A stretch of 64,000 bases of DNA from Variovorax sp. Root411 (GTDB taxonomy: Bacteria; Pseudomonadota; Gammaproteobacteria; Burkholderiales; Burkholderiaceae_C). The notes below the pieces were generated by a model. It made no database searches, was not told the origin of the DNA, and saw only the letters and a list, made by a program, of their open reading frames with translations. The DNA lies in assembly GCF_001425205.1 (NCBI RefSeq), contig NZ_LMDW01000015.1:62001-126000 (forward strand), in the 5' to 3' direction. The position numbers were made by a program, and so were the translations under genes. The number at the start of each line of letters is the position of its first letter. Positions within the stretch are counted from its first letter, which is position 1. Of the stretch, positions 10,683 through 17,676 are shown in pieces.

Positions 10683-10781
10683 TCAGAATTCCTCCGCGCA
10701 GATCAGCGCGAACACGAGGTAGGCGAAGAGAACCACGGCGATCAACGCGCCGAAGCCATAGAGAACTTCGAGGCCGATCAC
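10683..10781 (-). CDS. kdpF: KdpF, small membrane subunit
   Basis: A 32-residue single-helix peptide beginning at GTG, with hydrophobic core [14 protein letters not shown], the expected size and position for KdpF immediately before kdpA. A GGAG motif lies about 7 bases upstream of the GTG. The GTG overlaps the stop of an upstream 40-residue gene (GTGA), an unusual arrangement. KdpF stabilises the Kdp complex. Confidence 0.85.
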   Translation of the reverse strand: MIGLEVLYGFGALIAVVLFAYLVFALICAEEF

Positions 10782-10900
10782 GATGACGCTCCGTCGGTCT
10801 TGTTCGATGGCTTCGGTGCGTCGAGCCTGTCCAGCCCGACCACCATGGCCCCCACCACGGCCCACAGCGCCAGCAAGGCGCCCATCCAGACGATGTCCAT
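10778..10900 (-). CDS. Small single-helix membrane peptide at the head of the kdp operon
   Basis: A 40-residue frame starting at ATG 10900 after the ribosome-binding site AGGAG. Residues 4-22 form one hydrophobic helix (VWMGALLALWAVVGAMVVGL), followed by a polar tail ([17 protein letters not shown]). Its TGA overlaps the kdpF GTG. I know of no such component in the E. coli operon. Good Shine-Dalgarno, membrane-helix character and stop-start overlap support a real gene. It could be a second KdpF-like subunit or a leader peptide coupling translation. Confidence 0.7.
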   Translation of the reverse strand: MDIVWMGALLALWAVVGAMVVGLDRLDAPKPSNKTDGASS

Positions 10901-10980
10901 TCAATTGCTCCTGGAACGAAACACAAGGCCTTCAGTCTCGGCAGCAGTGCGTAAAAACGGGGAACAGAGTCAGCGGCGGC

Positions 10981-10998
10981 GCATAAAGAAAGCGTAAA
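10981..10998 (-). promoter_or_regulatory. Probable KdpE binding site
   Basis: On the minus strand two direct 7-base half-sites occur with 4 bases between them: TTTACGC-TTTC-TTTATGC. This matches the direct-repeat layout known for the E. coli kdpFABC operator (TTTATAC, 4 T, TTTACAC). It lies 81-98 bases upstream of the first gene of the kdp operon. Another half-site, TTTACGC, is at 10949-10955. Confidence 0.6.
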
Positions 10999-11065
10999 AG
11001 CACACTGCCCTGCGTGGCTTGGGGTCATTTGCTTCCAGCCTCGACAGCGGCGCCGTGCCACTTAA

Positions 11066-11089
11066 TAATCAAAATGACCACTTTGATTA
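11066..11089. promoter_or_regulatory. Inverted repeat overlapping the start of the SufR-like regulator gene
   Basis: A perfect dyad, TAATCAAA-N8-TTTGATTA. It overlaps the most upstream plausible ATG (11074) of the regulator and lies in the 173-base gap between divergent kdp and regulator/sod transcripts. It is a good candidate operator for autoregulation. If bound at the promoter, the true start may be ATG 11095 or 11125. Confidence 0.55.
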
Positions 11090-11769
11090 ATCTCATGCCA
11101 GCCTCCGTCGCCGGGCCCGCACCCATGCCGCACCAGCCGGCAGACCGCATCCTCTCCACGCTCAAGACGCGTGGTGCGCTCGGCATTCCCGACATTGCCA
11201 AGGTCCTGAACGTCACGGTGGAGGCGGTGCGCCAGCAGATGGCCAAGCTGCAGGCCGAGGGATGGGTCGACGCCGAGAGCCGCTCCAGCGGCCGCGGCCG
11301 GCCCACGCAGATCTGGCGGCTCACGGGCGAGGGCCACAAGCGCTTTCCCGATACGCATGCCGAGATGACGGTGCAGATGATCAGCGCCGTCATCAGCGTG
11401 TTCGGTGAGAAAGGCATGGACCAGCTCATCGCAGCGCGCGAGGCAACCATGCGCGCCAACTACGCCGAAGCCATGCGCGGCGCGCGCAGCCTCGAGTCGC
11501 GGCTGGCGCGGCTCGCCGAAATTCGCAACCGCGAAGGCTACATGGCCGAGTTCCGGCCCGACGAACAGAGCCCGAGCGACGGCTTTCTGTTCATCGAGAA
11601 CCACTGTCCCATCTGCACCGCGGCGCGGGCCTGCACGGGCTTTTGCCGCAGTGAACTGCAGTTGTTCAACGAAGTGCTGGGGCCCCATGTGGCCGTCAGC
11701 CGCGTCGAACATGTGCTGGCAGGCGCCAGAAGATGCGCCTACCGGGTCGAACCCAGGGCGAATGCCTGA
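11074..11769 (+). CDS. DeoR/ArsR-type regulator with Cys cluster, SufR-like (COG2345 type)
   Basis: Up to 231 residues. An N-terminal winged helix (about residues 20-85) holds [20 protein letters not shown]. The C-terminal part has [15 protein letters not shown], a four-Cys cluster of the kind that ligates Fe-S in SufR-type regulators, followed by [11 protein letters not shown]. It is 31 bases upstream of sodB on the same strand, so it probably senses redox or iron and controls dismutase expression and its own promoter. The start is uncertain (11074, 11095 or 11125) because none has a strong ribosome-binding site. Confidence 0.8.
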   Translation: MTTLINLMPASVAGPAPMPHQPADRILSTLKTRGALGIPDIAKVLNVTVEAVRQQMAKLQAEGWVDAESRSSGRGRPTQIWRLTGEGHKRFPDTHAEMTVQMISAVISVFGEKGMDQLIAAREATMRANYAEAMRGARSLESRLARLAEIRNREGYMAEFRPDEQSPSDGFLFIENHCPICTAARACTGFCRSELQLFNEVLGPHVAVSRVEHVLAGARRCAYRVEPRANA

Positions 11770-11800
11770 ATCTTTTTTCAACAGCCACAAGGAAACCACG

Positions 11801-12471
11801 ATGGAACACAAGCTCCCACCCCTGCCCTACGCCCTCGACGCGCTGGCGCCCGAGTACTCGCAGGAAACCCTCGAGTACCACTACGGCAAGCACCACAACG
11901 CCTACGTGGTGAACCTCAACAACCTGCAGAAGGGCACCGAGTTCGAATCGATGACGCTCGAGGAGATCGTCAAGAAATCCAGCGGCGGCATCTACAACAA
12001 CGCCGCCCAGATCTGGAACCACACCTTCTTCTGGAACTGCAGACGCTCGAGGAGATCGTCAAGAAATCCAGCGGCGGCATCTACAACAACGCCGCCCAGA
12101 TCTGGAACCACACCTTCTTCTGGAACTGCATGAAGCCCCAGGGCGGCGGCGCTCCGACCGGCGCCCTGGCCAAGGCCATCGACGCCAAGTGGGGCAACTA
12201 CGACGCGTTCAAGGAAGCCTTCGTGAAGTCGGCCGTGGGCAACTTCGGCTCGGGCTGGACCTGGCTGGTGAAGAAGGCCGACGGCTCGGTGGACATCGTG
12301 AACATGGGCGCGGCCGGCACGCCGTTGACGACCGCAGACACCCCGGTGCTGACCGTGGACGTCTGGGAACATGCCTACTACATCGACTATCGCAACCTGC
12401 GCCCGAAGTTCGTCGAGACCTTCCTGGCCAAGCTGGCGAACTGGGACTTCGCGGCGAAGAACTTCGGCTGA
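11801..12471 (+). pseudogene. sodB: Iron superoxide dismutase gene disrupted by a tandem duplication
   Basis: The start follows AAGGAAACCACG. Residues 1-80 read as a normal Fe-SOD, with the metal ligand His in [11 protein letters not shown] and a second in NHTFFWNC. An exact 89-bp duplication then shifts the frame, giving an abnormal tail that stops at 12133. The remaining C-terminal part (12130-12471, starting MKPQGGG) is intact and includes the ligands in [11 protein letters not shown]. Removing one copy restores a 193-residue enzyme. Either the gene is inactive or in a reversible state, or the assembly is wrong here. Confidence 0.92.
11953..12130 (+). repeat. Exact 89-bp tandem duplication inside sodB
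   Basis: Bases 11953-12041 and 12042-12130 are identical over all 89 positions. The unit encodes the helix from LEEIVKK to TFFWNC, including a metal-ligand His. The two ATGA words that bounded the original segment are 90 bases apart, so simple microhomology duplication would give an in-frame 90-base repeat. The T expected at the junction is missing. Confidence 0.97.
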
Positions 12472-12475
12472 AAGT

Positions 12476-12853
12476 TCAGCCGTTGATGAGGTTCAGGATG
12501 TTCCCGTCCGGGTCCTTGAACCACGCGACCTTCATGCCGCCCATGACGTGAAGGTCGCCCTCGAGCGTCGTGCCGGGCATGTCGTAGTGCTCGAAGCGCA
12601 CGCCCCGGTCCTTCAGCGCGGCGGCGATGCGCCCGATGTCGTCGCCGACCTGCCAGGTCACGGCCGTGGCCTGGTTGGTGCCCGCGAACTGGGAGCGGTA
12701 CACGTTGATGCGCGTGCTGCCGCTGCGATAGACGATCACTTCGTCGCCCTCCGCATCGACCTGCGACAGGCCCAGCGTGTCTTCGTAGAAGCGGCGGGCC
12801 ACGGCGAGGTCCTTGACCGCGAGGTTGGCCACGGCGTTGATGTGTCCGAGCAT
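12476..12853 (-). CDS. VOC (glyoxalase/dioxygenase) family protein
   Basis: A 125-residue protein with one vicinal-oxygen-chelate fold: N-terminal NLAVKDLAVARRFYEDTLGL, and the C-terminal KDPDGNILNLING with the usual metal-region Glu replaced by Asn. The substrate is unknown. It converges on sodB with 4 bases between stops, and its 5' side faces a 252-base gap before the Bug protein gene, in which I see no further gene. Confidence 0.88.
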   Translation of the reverse strand: MLGHINAVANLAVKDLAVARRFYEDTLGLSQVDAEGDEVIVYRSGSTRINVYRSQFAGTNQATAVTWQVGDDIGRIAAALKDRGVRFEHYDMPGTTLEGDLHVMGGMKVAWFKDPDGNILNLING

Positions 12854-13105
12854 GCGAGTCTCCTTCGAAGCCAGGCGAACTGTCGAAGCGCGCCAGGCGA
12901 GCCAAAAATACTCAACCATGCGGTGCAGTATTCGCATCGGGCGAGGCCCTGTCAAGGCATCGGAAAATAGCTCACCGCAAGCCGATACGAGCCCCATCGC
13001 GAATGAAGAATTCCTTCTTATGCGGCTTCCGGCACACTGCACCCCCGGTGCAGTGACGACGACAAAGCCTGCAACCCCGAAACGACCTCGACAAAGAGAC
13101 AACCC

Positions 13106-14083
13106 ATGATCCGCAGACACTTCGGCACGCTGGCCATTGCGCTGGCCCTCCCGCTGGCTTTCACGGCCGCCGCACAAGCACAAAGCTATCCCGCCAAGCC
13201 CGTGCGCATGGTCGTGCCCTTCCCGCCCGGCGGCGGCACCGACATCCTGGCGCGCCTCGTCGCCCAGAAGCTCACCGAGGCGAACCACTGGACCGTGGTG
13301 CCCGACAACCGTGCGGGTGCCGGCGGCACCATCGGCATTGCCGAGGCCGCGCGCGCCGCGCCCACGGGCTACGACATCGTGATGGGCCAGAAGGACAACA
13401 TGGTCGTCGCGCCCTGGCTCTACAAGAACCTGAGCTACAACCCGGTGAAGGACCTGACCGCGGTCGCCCACGTGGCCTACACGCCGGTGGTGATCGTCAC
13501 GCAGGCCAACTCGAAGTTCAAGACGCTGAACGACGTGGTGACTGCCGCGCGCGCCGCGCCCGACACCATCACCTACGGCTCGCCCGGCAACGGCACCACC
13601 ATCCACCTGGCCGGCGAGATCTTCAACGGCGCCGCCAAGATCAAGATGCGCCACGTGCCCTACAAGGGCTCCAACGCGGCCATGATGGACGTGCTCGCGG
13701 GCAACGTCGACCTGATGGTGTCGTCGGTGCCTTCTGCGCTGGCGCAGATCAAGGCGGGCAAGCTGCGCCCGCTGGCCGTGACCTCGGCCAGGCGCAGCAC
13801 CTCGCTGCCCGACACGCCCACCGTGGCCGAGCTCGGCTACAAGGGCTTCGACGTGAGCACCTGGTATGGCCTGTTCGTGCCGGCGGGCACGCCGAAGGAC
13901 ATCGTCGCCACGCTCAACGCCCAGGTCAACAAGCTGCTGGCCACGCCTGAAATGAAGGCCGCCATCATCGCCCAGGGCGCTGAGCCCGAGAGCATGACGC
14001 CCGAGCAGTTCGGCGCGCTGCTGAAGACCGACTACGAGAAGTGGAAGGGCATCGTGCAAGCCTCGGGCGCGACAATCGAATAA
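13106..14083 (+). CDS. Bug-family tripartite tricarboxylate transporter binding protein
   Basis: A 325-residue periplasmic protein with a signal peptide ending AQAQS (about residue 26). It has the family start YPAKPVRMVVPFPPGGGTDILAR and the later VPYKGSNAAMMDVLAGNVDLM. Bug proteins bind small carboxylates. No TctA/TctB permease genes are adjacent, as is common for the many orphan members in this family of bacteria. One of three in this window. Confidence 0.93.
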   Translation: MIRRHFGTLAIALALPLAFTAAAQAQSYPAKPVRMVVPFPPGGGTDILARLVAQKLTEANHWTVVPDNRAGAGGTIGIAEAARAAPTGYDIVMGQKDNMVVAPWLYKNLSYNPVKDLTAVAHVAYTPVVIVTQANSKFKTLNDVVTAARAAPDTITYGSPGNGTTIHLAGEIFNGAAKIKMRHVPYKGSNAAMMDVLAGNVDLMVSSVPSALAQIKAGKLRPLAVTSARRSTSLPDTPTVAELGYKGFDVSTWYGLFVPAGTPKDIVATLNAQVNKLLATPEMKAAIIAQGAEPESMTPEQFGALLKTDYEKWKGIVQASGATIE

Positions 14084-14143
14084 GCCCACGAGTCGCAGAA
14101 TGGTGTCTCCAGAACAAGCCGCATCGACGGCATGGAGACACCG

Positions 14144-15151
14144 ATGGTTCCTTCGCTTCCCCTGAAGACGGCCGCCCTGGCAGCGGTCGCCGCCCTCGTC
14201 CAGGGCTGCGCACAGACACCCGCGCAGCAACCCTCCGACGCCACAGTCGCCGCCCACGTCGCGGCGGCCACCAGATCCGCGGGCAGCGACCTCGGCGCCC
14301 TGCTCATGCTGTGCAAGCCAGCTCCTGCCACGCGGCCGCAGCAGGCCGAACTGGACAGCGGCCTCAACGCACTCATCAACAAGCCGGCACCACCGCCGGG
14401 CAAAGCCTTCGACAACCTCTACTTCGTGGGCGCCGACTGGGTCAGCGCGTGGGCCATCAAGACCTCCGACGGCATCATCCTGATCGATGCGCTGAACAAC
14501 CAGGTGGAGGCCTCCGCGCTGATCGAGGGCGGCATGCGCAAGCTCGGCCTCGACCCGACGCAGATCAAGTACGTGCTGGTCACGCACGGGCACGGCGACC
14601 ACTACGGCGGCGCGCCGTATCTCGCGCAGAAATACCGCGCGCGCGTGGTCATGAGCGACACCGACTGGACGATGACCGAGACGAAGCTGGAGTTCGCCAC
14701 GCCGATCTGGGGCGCGCCGCCCAAGCGGGACATTTCGGTGAAGGATGGCGACCGCCTCACCCTGGGCGACACCACCCTCACCTTGTACGTCACGCCCGGC
14801 CACACCATGGGCACCATCTCGCCGGTTTTCGACGTGGGCTCCGGTGGCCAGAAACATCGCGCCATGCTCTGGGGAGGCACGAGCTTCAACTTCGGCAAGG
14901 ACGTGCCGCGCCTGGACAGCTATATCGACTCCACGCGGCGCATGGGCACGGTGGTGTCGGCCCAGAAGATCGACGTGATGCTGTCGAACCACTCGAACGT
15001 CGACGGCTCGCAAGCCAAGCTGGCGGCGCTGCGCCAGCAGCCGGCGGCGCAGGCCAATCCGTTCGTGATGGGGACGCCTGCGGTGGAACGGGCGTTGAGC
15101 GTGATGGGTGAATGCGCGCAGGCGCAGCGTGATCGGTTCGCGATGCAGTGA
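14144..15151 (+). CDS. MBL-fold metallo-hydrolase lipoprotein, subclass B3 beta-lactamase-like
   Basis: A 335-residue exported protein. Signal peptide with lipobox LVQGC gives lipidated Cys22. The zinc motif THGHGDH spans about residues 147-153 (H148, H150, D152, H153), followed by TPGHTMG, the third-site His. The N-terminal tail before the domain and the WAIKTSDGIILIDAL opening resemble B3-type enzymes, but activity on beta-lactams is not shown. ATG 14144 is preferred over 14132 because GGAGACACC lies just before it. Confidence 0.85.
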   Translation: MVPSLPLKTAALAAVAALVQGCAQTPAQQPSDATVAAHVAAATRSAGSDLGALLMLCKPAPATRPQQAELDSGLNALINKPAPPPGKAFDNLYFVGADWVSAWAIKTSDGIILIDALNNQVEASALIEGGMRKLGLDPTQIKYVLVTHGHGDHYGGAPYLAQKYRARVVMSDTDWTMTETKLEFATPIWGAPPKRDISVKDGDRLTLGDTTLTLYVTPGHTMGTISPVFDVGSGGQKHRAMLWGGTSFNFGKDVPRLDSYIDSTRRMGTVVSAQKIDVMLSNHSNVDGSQAKLAALRQQPAAQANPFVMGTPAVERALSVMGECAQAQRDRFAMQ

Positions 15152-15163
15152 GTCTGTCTTGCT

Positions 15164-15271
15164 CCTTCCCCCGCTGGGGGAAGGTTGGGATGGGGGCGGC
15201 TCCCGCATTCGAGGCGGCGTGGACTTGACGGCCGCTTGCCCCCACCCCGGCCCTCCCCCGGAAGGGGAGGG
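15164..15271. repeat. REPIN-like pair of inverted hairpins
   Basis: Two G/C-rich hairpins face each other: CCTTCCCCCGCTGGGGGAAGG at 15164-15184 (21 bases) and CCCTCCCC-CGGAA-GGGGAGGG at 15251-15271. The inner flanks are also complementary (GATGGGGGCGG versus TTGCCCCCACC). The same design occurs at 20542-20654. It probably also acts as a terminator between the convergent hydrolase and the minus-strand gene. Confidence 0.75.
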
Positions 15272-15291
15272 AGAAATTCAAATACCCGCGC

Positions 15292-15549
15292 TCAGTCCGG
15301 CACGAACTTCGTGTTGAAGATGTCGACGTCCGTTTCCAGCTCGAACGTCGCCACCTGCCCCATCTTCCCGTCGCTCATCCTGCAGGCCGAGAACAGGCTG
15401 TAGCGGCCCTTGAAGTAGAACTCGTCCATCACGATCAGCGCGTACGGGTACGGCACGAAGACCTGGTGTTCGAAGATGATGCGGTGTACGTTCCGCGGCG
15501 ACGGAAAGAGCTTGTAGTCGTTGGTGTCGATCGACTTGGCGGTGGCCAT
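15292..15549 (-). CDS. Conserved-looking small protein of unknown function
   Basis: An 85-residue soluble protein with no signal peptide or recognised motif. It is rich in aromatic residues (IIFEHQVFVPYPYALIVMDEFYF). It starts at ATG 15549, 20 bases after the SDR stop, so it is in that operon. Function unknown. Confidence 0.7.
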   Translation of the reverse strand: MATAKSIDTNDYKLFPSPRNVHRIIFEHQVFVPYPYALIVMDEFYFKGRYSLFSACRMSDGKMGQVATFELETDVDIFNTKFVPD

Positions 15550-15569
15550 GGTGTGTTCGTCCTGTGGTT

Positions 15570-16334
15570 TCAGGCCGGGTCGCGCACGTCGGCCACGGGG
15601 TTCGTACCGAAGTCCGCTCGGGCCAGGTACTTCAGCACCTTGGCGGCCGCCGTGGCGGGGCTGTCGAGCATGCCTTCGTTCTTCATCTTCTCGAAGCGCG
15701 TGCGGTCGGGGAACTTCTCGGCCGAAGCGCCGCGCAGCTGCACCTGCATGTCGGTGTCGATCACGCCGGGCGCGAGCGAGACGATGCGCGCACCGTTCGG
15801 CGCATTCGCTTCTTCGAGCGCCACGGCGCGCGAGAAATGGTCCATGCCGGCCTTGGACGCGCAATAAGGCGCCTGGCTGCCCATGGCGTTGCGGCCCAGG
15901 CCCGACGAGATGTTCAGCACCTTGCGCGCGCCGCGCCACTCGCGGGTGGCGCCGAGGAAAGCGGCCGTGAGCAGCATCGGCGCTTCGAGGCCGATGCGCA
16001 GGGCCAGCGACAACTCGGACTCCACCGCACGCGACAGCGGCGCGGGGTTGCCGACGGTGCCGGCGTTGTTGATGAGCGTGACGCTGTCGAAGCGTTGGGC
16101 ATCGACGGTCTTGAGCCAGGCCGATACGCGGGCTGCCGCGGCGACCGGGTCGGACAGGTCCTGCTCCCATTGCACAAGTTCGGCGCCGGCAGCCTTGGCG
16201 GCCTCGGCCAGTTGCGCGTCCTGCTTGCGCGAAATGCCGAGCACCACGTGGCCGGCCTGCAGCAGCTGTTCGGCCATGGCACGGCCCAGGCCGCGCGAAG
16301 CGCCGGTGATGAGGGTGAGGTGAGAAGCGGTCAT
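15570..16334 (-). CDS. SDR family NAD(P)-dependent oxidoreductase
   Basis: A 254-residue classical short-chain dehydrogenase. It has the nucleotide-binding TGASRGLG (about residues 10-17), NNAG (about 94), catalytic Ser in NISSGLG, and YCASK (Tyr/Lys, about residues 159-163). The shape resembles sepiapterin reductase-like SDRs. The substrate is not evident. Downstream is the small unknown gene. Upstream, after 58 bases, is the Crp/Fnr operon tail. Confidence 0.9.
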   Translation of the reverse strand: MTASHLTLITGASRGLGRAMAEQLLQAGHVVLGISRKQDAQLAEAAKAAGAELVQWEQDLSDPVAAAARVSAWLKTVDAQRFDSVTLINNAGTVGNPAPLSRAVESELSLALRIGLEAPMLLTAAFLGATREWRGARKVLNISSGLGRNAMGSQAPYCASKAGMDHFSRAVALEEANAPNGARIVSLAPGVIDTDMQVQLRGASAEKFPDRTRFEKMKNEGMLDSPATAAAKVLKYLARADFGTNPVADVRDPA

Positions 16335-16392
16335 CGGGAAACGTCTTTCTGAAGCGAAGGCAAGAAGATTAAAGGGACTTGGGTTTACCTGT

Positions 16393-16857
16393 TCACTTGA
16401 ATTGCTTGCGCAGGAAGTTGCGGTGGCGGGCGATGTGCTGCAGCTGCGCGGGGGCGACGCTGCCACCGAGATCGACTTCGTCCGCGCCATTGAGCACCGC
16501 GTTGGCGTTGGTCATCGCCCGCGCGACGACTTCCTCCTCGCTCACGCCGAGCTGCGCAGCGAGGTCGAGCGCCACGCGCCGCATGGCGCGCTGCGAGAGC
16601 ATCCACATCGCGCCGAAGCGGTCCCATGCAAGCGCGGCTTCGTCGGCTTTCTCGCGGTCGGCCAGGATCTCGTTGAGCGGCTTGGCCAGCACCGCGTTGA
16701 GCGCGTCGATCTTCTCGGTCAACTGCTCGTTGCGTTCGATGGCTTCTTCCAGCGTCGGGCCGGCCTCTGCGGACTTGGCCTTCGGCGCCTCGGGCGGTGG
16801 AACGAAGCCGGCCTGCGCGTTCGCGGGCACGATCTGGAGCTTGTCGGTCAGGGTCAT
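16393..16857 (-). CDS. Unknown protein coupled to a Crp/Fnr regulator
   Basis: A 154-residue soluble protein. Residues 15-33 are Pro/Ala-rich and residues 34-75 are charged and helical, possibly coiled coil. No family recognised. Its ATG overlaps the regulator's TGA (ATGA), so the pair is translated together and may act together. Confidence 0.75.
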   Translation of the reverse strand: MTLTDKLQIVPANAQAGFVPPPEAPKAKSAEAGPTLEEAIERNEQLTEKIDALNAVLAKPLNEILADREKADEAALAWDRFGAMWMLSQRAMRRVALDLAAQLGVSEEEVVARAMTNANAVLNGADEVDLGGSVAPAQLQHIARHRNFLRKQFK

Positions 16858-17627
16858 GGGGTTTCCGTTGGCGTTGGCAGGTTCTTCTTGTTCGACATCG
16901 CGGTCGCGCGCAACCCGGGCAGGTCGAGCACGCGCAGGCCACCGTACTCCACGCGGATCAACCCCTGCGCCGACAGGCCGTTCAGCGCCTCGTTCACACG
17001 CTGGCGCGACAGGCCGACGAGGTAGGCCAACTCCTGCTGCGTGATGCGCAGGACTTCGCCCACGCCCGGGTACAGCACCGGGTTGAACAGCGAAACGAGG
17101 TTGCGCGCCACACGCGCGTCGGGGTTGTTGAGGCGGTCGATCTCCAGCGCCGCGATGAACTGGCCGAGCCGCTCGTTGAGCTGGTTCATCACGAAGCGGT
17201 TGAAGCCGATGGAGTGGTCGAGCAGCCAGTGGAAGCTCTCGATCGGCAGCCCCGCCACCAGGCTGCGCCGCAGCGCCTGGATGTTGTAGCGGTAGGGCTC
17301 GCGCTTCATCACCGTGCCTTCGCCGAACCAGCCGCCGGGCGGCACGCCGGTGTAGGTGACCGAGCCGCCATCGGCGTTGTCGTTGCTCATCTTGAGCAGG
17401 CCCTCGAGCACGCCGAACCAGTAGGTGGGCGAGCGCCCGACGCGGCACACGAGGTCGCCTGGCTCGGCCTCGCCGACCACCAGCGTGGTCTCGGCGCGGC
17501 GGCGCTCGGCGGGCGTGAGCGTGGGCAGCCACGGGATGCCGCCGAGTTCGGCGCCGCTGGGGGGGCGCACGCGGTCCTTGATCGAACCGACGAGCACGTT
17601 GTTGTGGTTGAGGTCGCCGCGAGGCAT
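16854..17627 (-). CDS. Crp/Fnr-family transcriptional regulator
   Basis: A 257-residue protein: cyclic-nucleotide-binding-like domain (about residues 40-150) with GGWFGEGTVM, then a C-terminal HTH with ITQQELAYLVGLSRQRVNEAL, the Crp recognition helix region. No N-terminal Fnr-type Cys cluster is present. It is divergent from the ligase/liv operon, with only 42 bases between starts, so it is the obvious candidate to control that operon. The ligand is unknown. Confidence 0.92.
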   Translation of the reverse strand: MPRGDLNHNNVLVGSIKDRVRPPSGAELGGIPWLPTLTPAERRRAETTLVVGEAEPGDLVCRVGRSPTYWFGVLEGLLKMSNDNADGGSVTYTGVPPGGWFGEGTVMKREPYRYNIQALRRSLVAGLPIESFHWLLDHSIGFNRFVMNQLNERLGQFIAALEIDRLNNPDARVARNLVSLFNPVLYPGVGEVLRITQQELAYLVGLSRQRVNEALNGLSAQGLIRVEYGGLRVLDLPGLRATAMSNKKNLPTPTETP

Positions 17628-17658
17628 CGGGAAACTCCGGGGAGTAGTGTCCCTAGGA

Positions 17659-17676
17659 TTGTCGTTGGAATGACAA
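17659..17676. promoter_or_regulatory. Candidate operator between Crp/Fnr gene and ligase gene
   Basis: An 18-base dyad TTGTC-N8-GACAA, the size and spacing of a Crp/Fnr-type site, although the half-sites differ from the E. coli TGTGA and TTGAT words. It overlaps the ATG chosen for the ligase at 17670, which makes that start less certain. Confidence 0.4.

Noticed and set aside
12130..12471. Independent gene starting at MKPQGGG
   Set aside because: It is the C-terminal half of the superoxide dismutase; the ATG is an internal codon and has no ribosome-binding site.
12854..15208. Long minus-strand frame opposite the Bug and metallo-hydrolase genes, joined to the VOC frame
   Set aside because: The translation is His/Arg/Val-rich shadow sequence; only the last 125 codons encode the VOC protein.
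16797..17669. Upstream extension of the acyl-CoA ligase frame
   Set aside because: It runs through the Crp/Fnr gene on the other strand and reads as low-complexity; the homologous part begins after 17670.
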